Shown one piece after another: positions 32,301 to 33,965 of a DNA stretch of 33,965 nucleotides. This stretch comes from Methanomassiliicoccaceae archaeon. Lineage in GTDB: Archaea > Thermoplasmatota > Thermoplasmata > Methanomassiliicoccales > Methanomethylophilaceae. Numbering within the stretch: position 1 is the stretch's first letter; the number at the start of each line of letters is the position of its first letter. Under the pieces are notes generated by a model. That model saw only the letters and a list, made by a program, of their open reading frames with translations, was not told where the DNA came from and searched no databases. The translations under genes and the position numbers were made by a program. The DNA lies in contig WRJJ01000008.1 of NCBI GenBank assembly GCA_009778575.1, forward strand, positions 1-33,965. Direction: 5' to 3'.

Positions 32301-32701
32301 TGTACCGGATATTCTCGGACGGAGGGTCAAGAGGCAACCCGGGTCCTTCCGCTTATGCGATCGTCGTTACCAAAGACGGCAAGATCATCCATCGACACTC
32401 CGAGTTCTTGGGAGTGAACACGAACAGTTACGCCGAATACCGCGGACTGATAGCGGGTCTGACAAAAGCCATTGAGCTAAAAGCAGAAAGGGCGGAGTTC
32501 ATAATGGATTCCGAGTTTATCATCAAGCAGATGAGGGGAGAATACCGCGTAAGAAGTGAGAATATCAAACCCCTGTACCTTGAAGCAAAAGATCTTTCCT
32601 CAAAGATACCTGACATCACCTTCAGGAACGTACGGCGTTCGGAGATGCTCATACCTTTGGCCGATGAGCTGCTCAATAATGAATTGGATATGCATCAATG
32701 A
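32300..32701 (+). CDS. rnhA: ribonuclease HI
   Basis: RNase HI cuts RNA in RNA-DNA hybrids. The 133-residue chain keeps the four carboxylates of the DEDD site: Asp7 in FSDGGSRGNPG, Glu46 in NSYAEYRGL, Asp70 in IMDSEFIIKQM, and Asp122 in PLADELLNNE. It lacks the basic handle of E. coli RNase HI and resembles the short prokaryotic/archaeal type. The start overlaps the panD stop as TGATG. The 3' end overlaps the convergent hisS end by 7 bp. Confidence 0.93.
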   Translation: MYRIFSDGGSRGNPGPSAYAIVVTKDGKIIHRHSEFLGVNTNSYAEYRGLIAGLTKAIELKAERAEFIMDSEFIIKQMRGEYRVRSENIKPLYLEAKDLSSKIPDITFRNVRRSEMLIPLADELLNNELDMHQ

Positions 32702-33945
32702 GCCCGCATCTCCGCGGGAAGATCGCTTATCTTCACGGCCTTCTGCTCGCCTGACGTCATATCTCTGAGCGTGACGGAATCGTTCTTAAGATCCTCGCTC
32801 CCCACAATGATGGCGAACCTTGAACCGATCGATGCGGCATGCTTCATCGCTTTCGCCATCTTCCTGTCCGCAAGGTCGATGTCTGCCGAGATGCCGTTCC
32901 TTCTTAGAAGCCCCGCTATCTCGAATGCTTTCAGAGTGGTGTCGCTTGATGCCGCCACCACGTACGCGTCTACTCTGTTCACAGGACCGACCGCCCCTTC
33001 TTTCTCAAGTGCCAGCAGTACTCTGTCAAACCCTATAGCAAACCCCGTGGAGAACACCTTTTCGCCGCCGAATATCTCCGAAAGAGTGTAGGAGCCGCCT
33101 CCGCATATCTGCTTCTCGGCACCAAGAACGGGCGCCTCTATCTCGAATACCATTCCGGTGTAATAGTCAAGCCCGCGCACCACTCCGAGGTCTACCTCAG
33201 GCGCATCGACTCCCATCGCAGACAGATATGCCAGCACCTGTTTCAGGTACTCGGACTCTGTGCCGCTTATCTTGTTCAGCACCCCTATGCCGCCGACCGT
33301 GCCTGTGAGGTCGAAGACCGCTTCGGCGTCTGTTCTTTCCATGCCTGCGGCCTCCATCAGCGGCCACGCTTCCTCGTAAAGCTTCTTGTCCAGTTTCTGA
33401 AGGATCTCCGGCATCTTTTCTGCCGAGACACCTGCTTGGACCAGTTCTTTCCTAAGCACCCCTATGTGGCCGATGCGCGCCTTGTATTCCTTCAGTCCCA
33501 ACGCCTTGACCATGTCAAGTGCGGCGGCTATCACTTCAGCATCCGTCTGCGGTGTGGCGGTGCCTATTATCTCCGCACCGAATTGGAAGAACTCCCTGTA
33601 CCTTCCGCTTTGCGGCCTTTCGTATCTGAAACACTGCCCGAAATAGAATATCTTGATCGGCTTGGGTTCGTTGCTCATATTGTTCACGAACGCCCTTATC
33701 GCAGGCGCCGTCATTTCCGGCCTGAGCGCAAGGTCCCTGCCGCCTTTGTCTTTGAAAGCATAAAGCTCGTTGATTATGTTCGGCCCGGATCTCAAAATGA
33801 AAAGTTCCGCCTCTTCAAAGATCGGGGTCTGTATCTCCCTGAACCCATATCTTTGGGCGGTCTGCCTCAGGATGCCTTCATAAGACCTTCTCCTCTCCAT
33901 TTCAGCGGGAAGGAAATCTCTTGTGCCCCTGGGATTCTGTACCAT
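32695..33945 (-). CDS. hisS: histidyl-tRNA synthetase
   Basis: HisS charges tRNA-His. The 416-residue chain has the class II core: PRGTRDFLPAEMERR at the start, motif 2 FRYERPQSGRYREFFQFG near 107-124, the histidine-specific GLDYYTGMVFE near 259-269, and motif 3 GFAIGFDRVLLALE near 302-315. The C-terminal anticodon domain runs from about 325 with VDAYVVAASS. The length fits the family. The ATG at 33945 lies 20 bases from the window edge, so the promoter is outside. Confidence 0.97.
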   Translation of the reverse strand: MVQNPRGTRDFLPAEMERRRSYEGILRQTAQRYGFREIQTPIFEEAELFILRSGPNIINELYAFKDKGGRDLALRPEMTAPAIRAFVNNMSNEPKPIKIFYFGQCFRYERPQSGRYREFFQFGAEIIGTATPQTDAEVIAAALDMVKALGLKEYKARIGHIGVLRKELVQAGVSAEKMPEILQKLDKKLYEEAWPLMEAAGMERTDAEAVFDLTGTVGGIGVLNKISGTESEYLKQVLAYLSAMGVDAPEVDLGVVRGLDYYTGMVFEIEAPVLGAEKQICGGGSYTLSEIFGGEKVFSTGFAIGFDRVLLALEKEGAVGPVNRVDAYVVAASSDTTLKAFEIAGLLRRNGISADIDLADRKMAKAMKHAASIGSRFAIIVGSEDLKNDSVTLRDMTSGEQKAVKISDLPAEMRAH

Positions 33946-33965
33946 ACATGAGCGATGAATTGAGG

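Noticed and set aside
1-33965. CRISPR array, transposase, integrase or rRNA gene
   Set aside because: No regularly spaced direct repeats of CRISPR length, no DDE or recombinase motifs in any long ORF, and no rRNA-like sequence were seen.

Overview
The window looks like a chromosomal segment of a methanogen-related archaeon, most likely Methanomassiliicoccales (class Thermoplasmata). Archaeal information-processing genes dominate: a Hef-type helicase, an ATP-dependent DNA ligase, RNA polymerase subunit L, an archaeal-style TruD and archaeosine synthase ArcS. Promoters are TATA boxes placed about 25-30 bp before the start codon, so many transcripts should be nearly leaderless. None of the 33 ORFs whose stops I read (32 intact genes plus the broken HEPN ORF) ends in TAG (9 TAA, 24 TGA), as expected where amber is used for pyrrolysine. 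The order-level assignment is an inference; no marker gene such as mcrA or pylS is in the window.

Layout. 1-2580: a fused ADP-forming acetyl-CoA synthetase (acd, minus strand), then a 490-bp gap with an operator-like inverted-repeat region and a GC-rich stretch that looks like an unassigned structured RNA. 2584-4374: a one-cysteine carboxymuconolactone-decarboxylase-like protein, a HExxH metallopeptidase and an A-type Fe-S carrier-like protein. 4437-9384: hef, DNA ligase, rpoL and truD on the plus strand. 9385-12318: a 977-residue TPR protein. 12435-13009: tRNA-Gly(UCC) followed by a gene-free 500-bp stretch with degenerate repeats. 13010-18472: a radical SAM protein, a DUF368 membrane protein, a YefM/YoeB-type toxin-antitoxin pair, arcS, and an MNT/HEPN pair whose HEPN gene has an in-frame TAA. 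18646-21626: pyrB-pyrI, a UPF0200 kinase-like gene, a small possibly TBP-like gene and a DUF92 membrane protein. 21670-24618: porCDAB. 24908-28069: ppsA and a convergent CBS-ParB protein. 28192-31148: an ABC importer of the iron-siderophore/cobalamin class whose substrate-binding protein is fused to the permease. 31149-33945: a small winged-helix protein, tRNA-Asp(GUC), panD, RNase HI and hisS.

How the genes fit together. Acd, pyruvate:ferredoxin oxidoreductase and PEP synthase form an acetate/acetyl-CoA/pyruvate/PEP interconversion set: acetyl units become pyruvate through Por and PEP through PpsA, and Acd links acetyl-CoA to acetate and ATP. PyrBI supplies carbamoyl-aspartate for pyrimidines and PanD supplies beta-alanine for CoA. 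Hef, ligase and RNase HI serve replication and repair; TruD, ArcS and HisS serve tRNA maturation and charging.

The least explained parts are the candidate structured RNA at about 2310-2580, the SBP-permease fusion, the palindromes sitting in the hef and por core promoters, the repeat-bearing gap after tRNA-Gly and the clustered GCTCAT motifs at 31225-31377. I saw no CRISPR array, transposase, integrase or rRNA gene.
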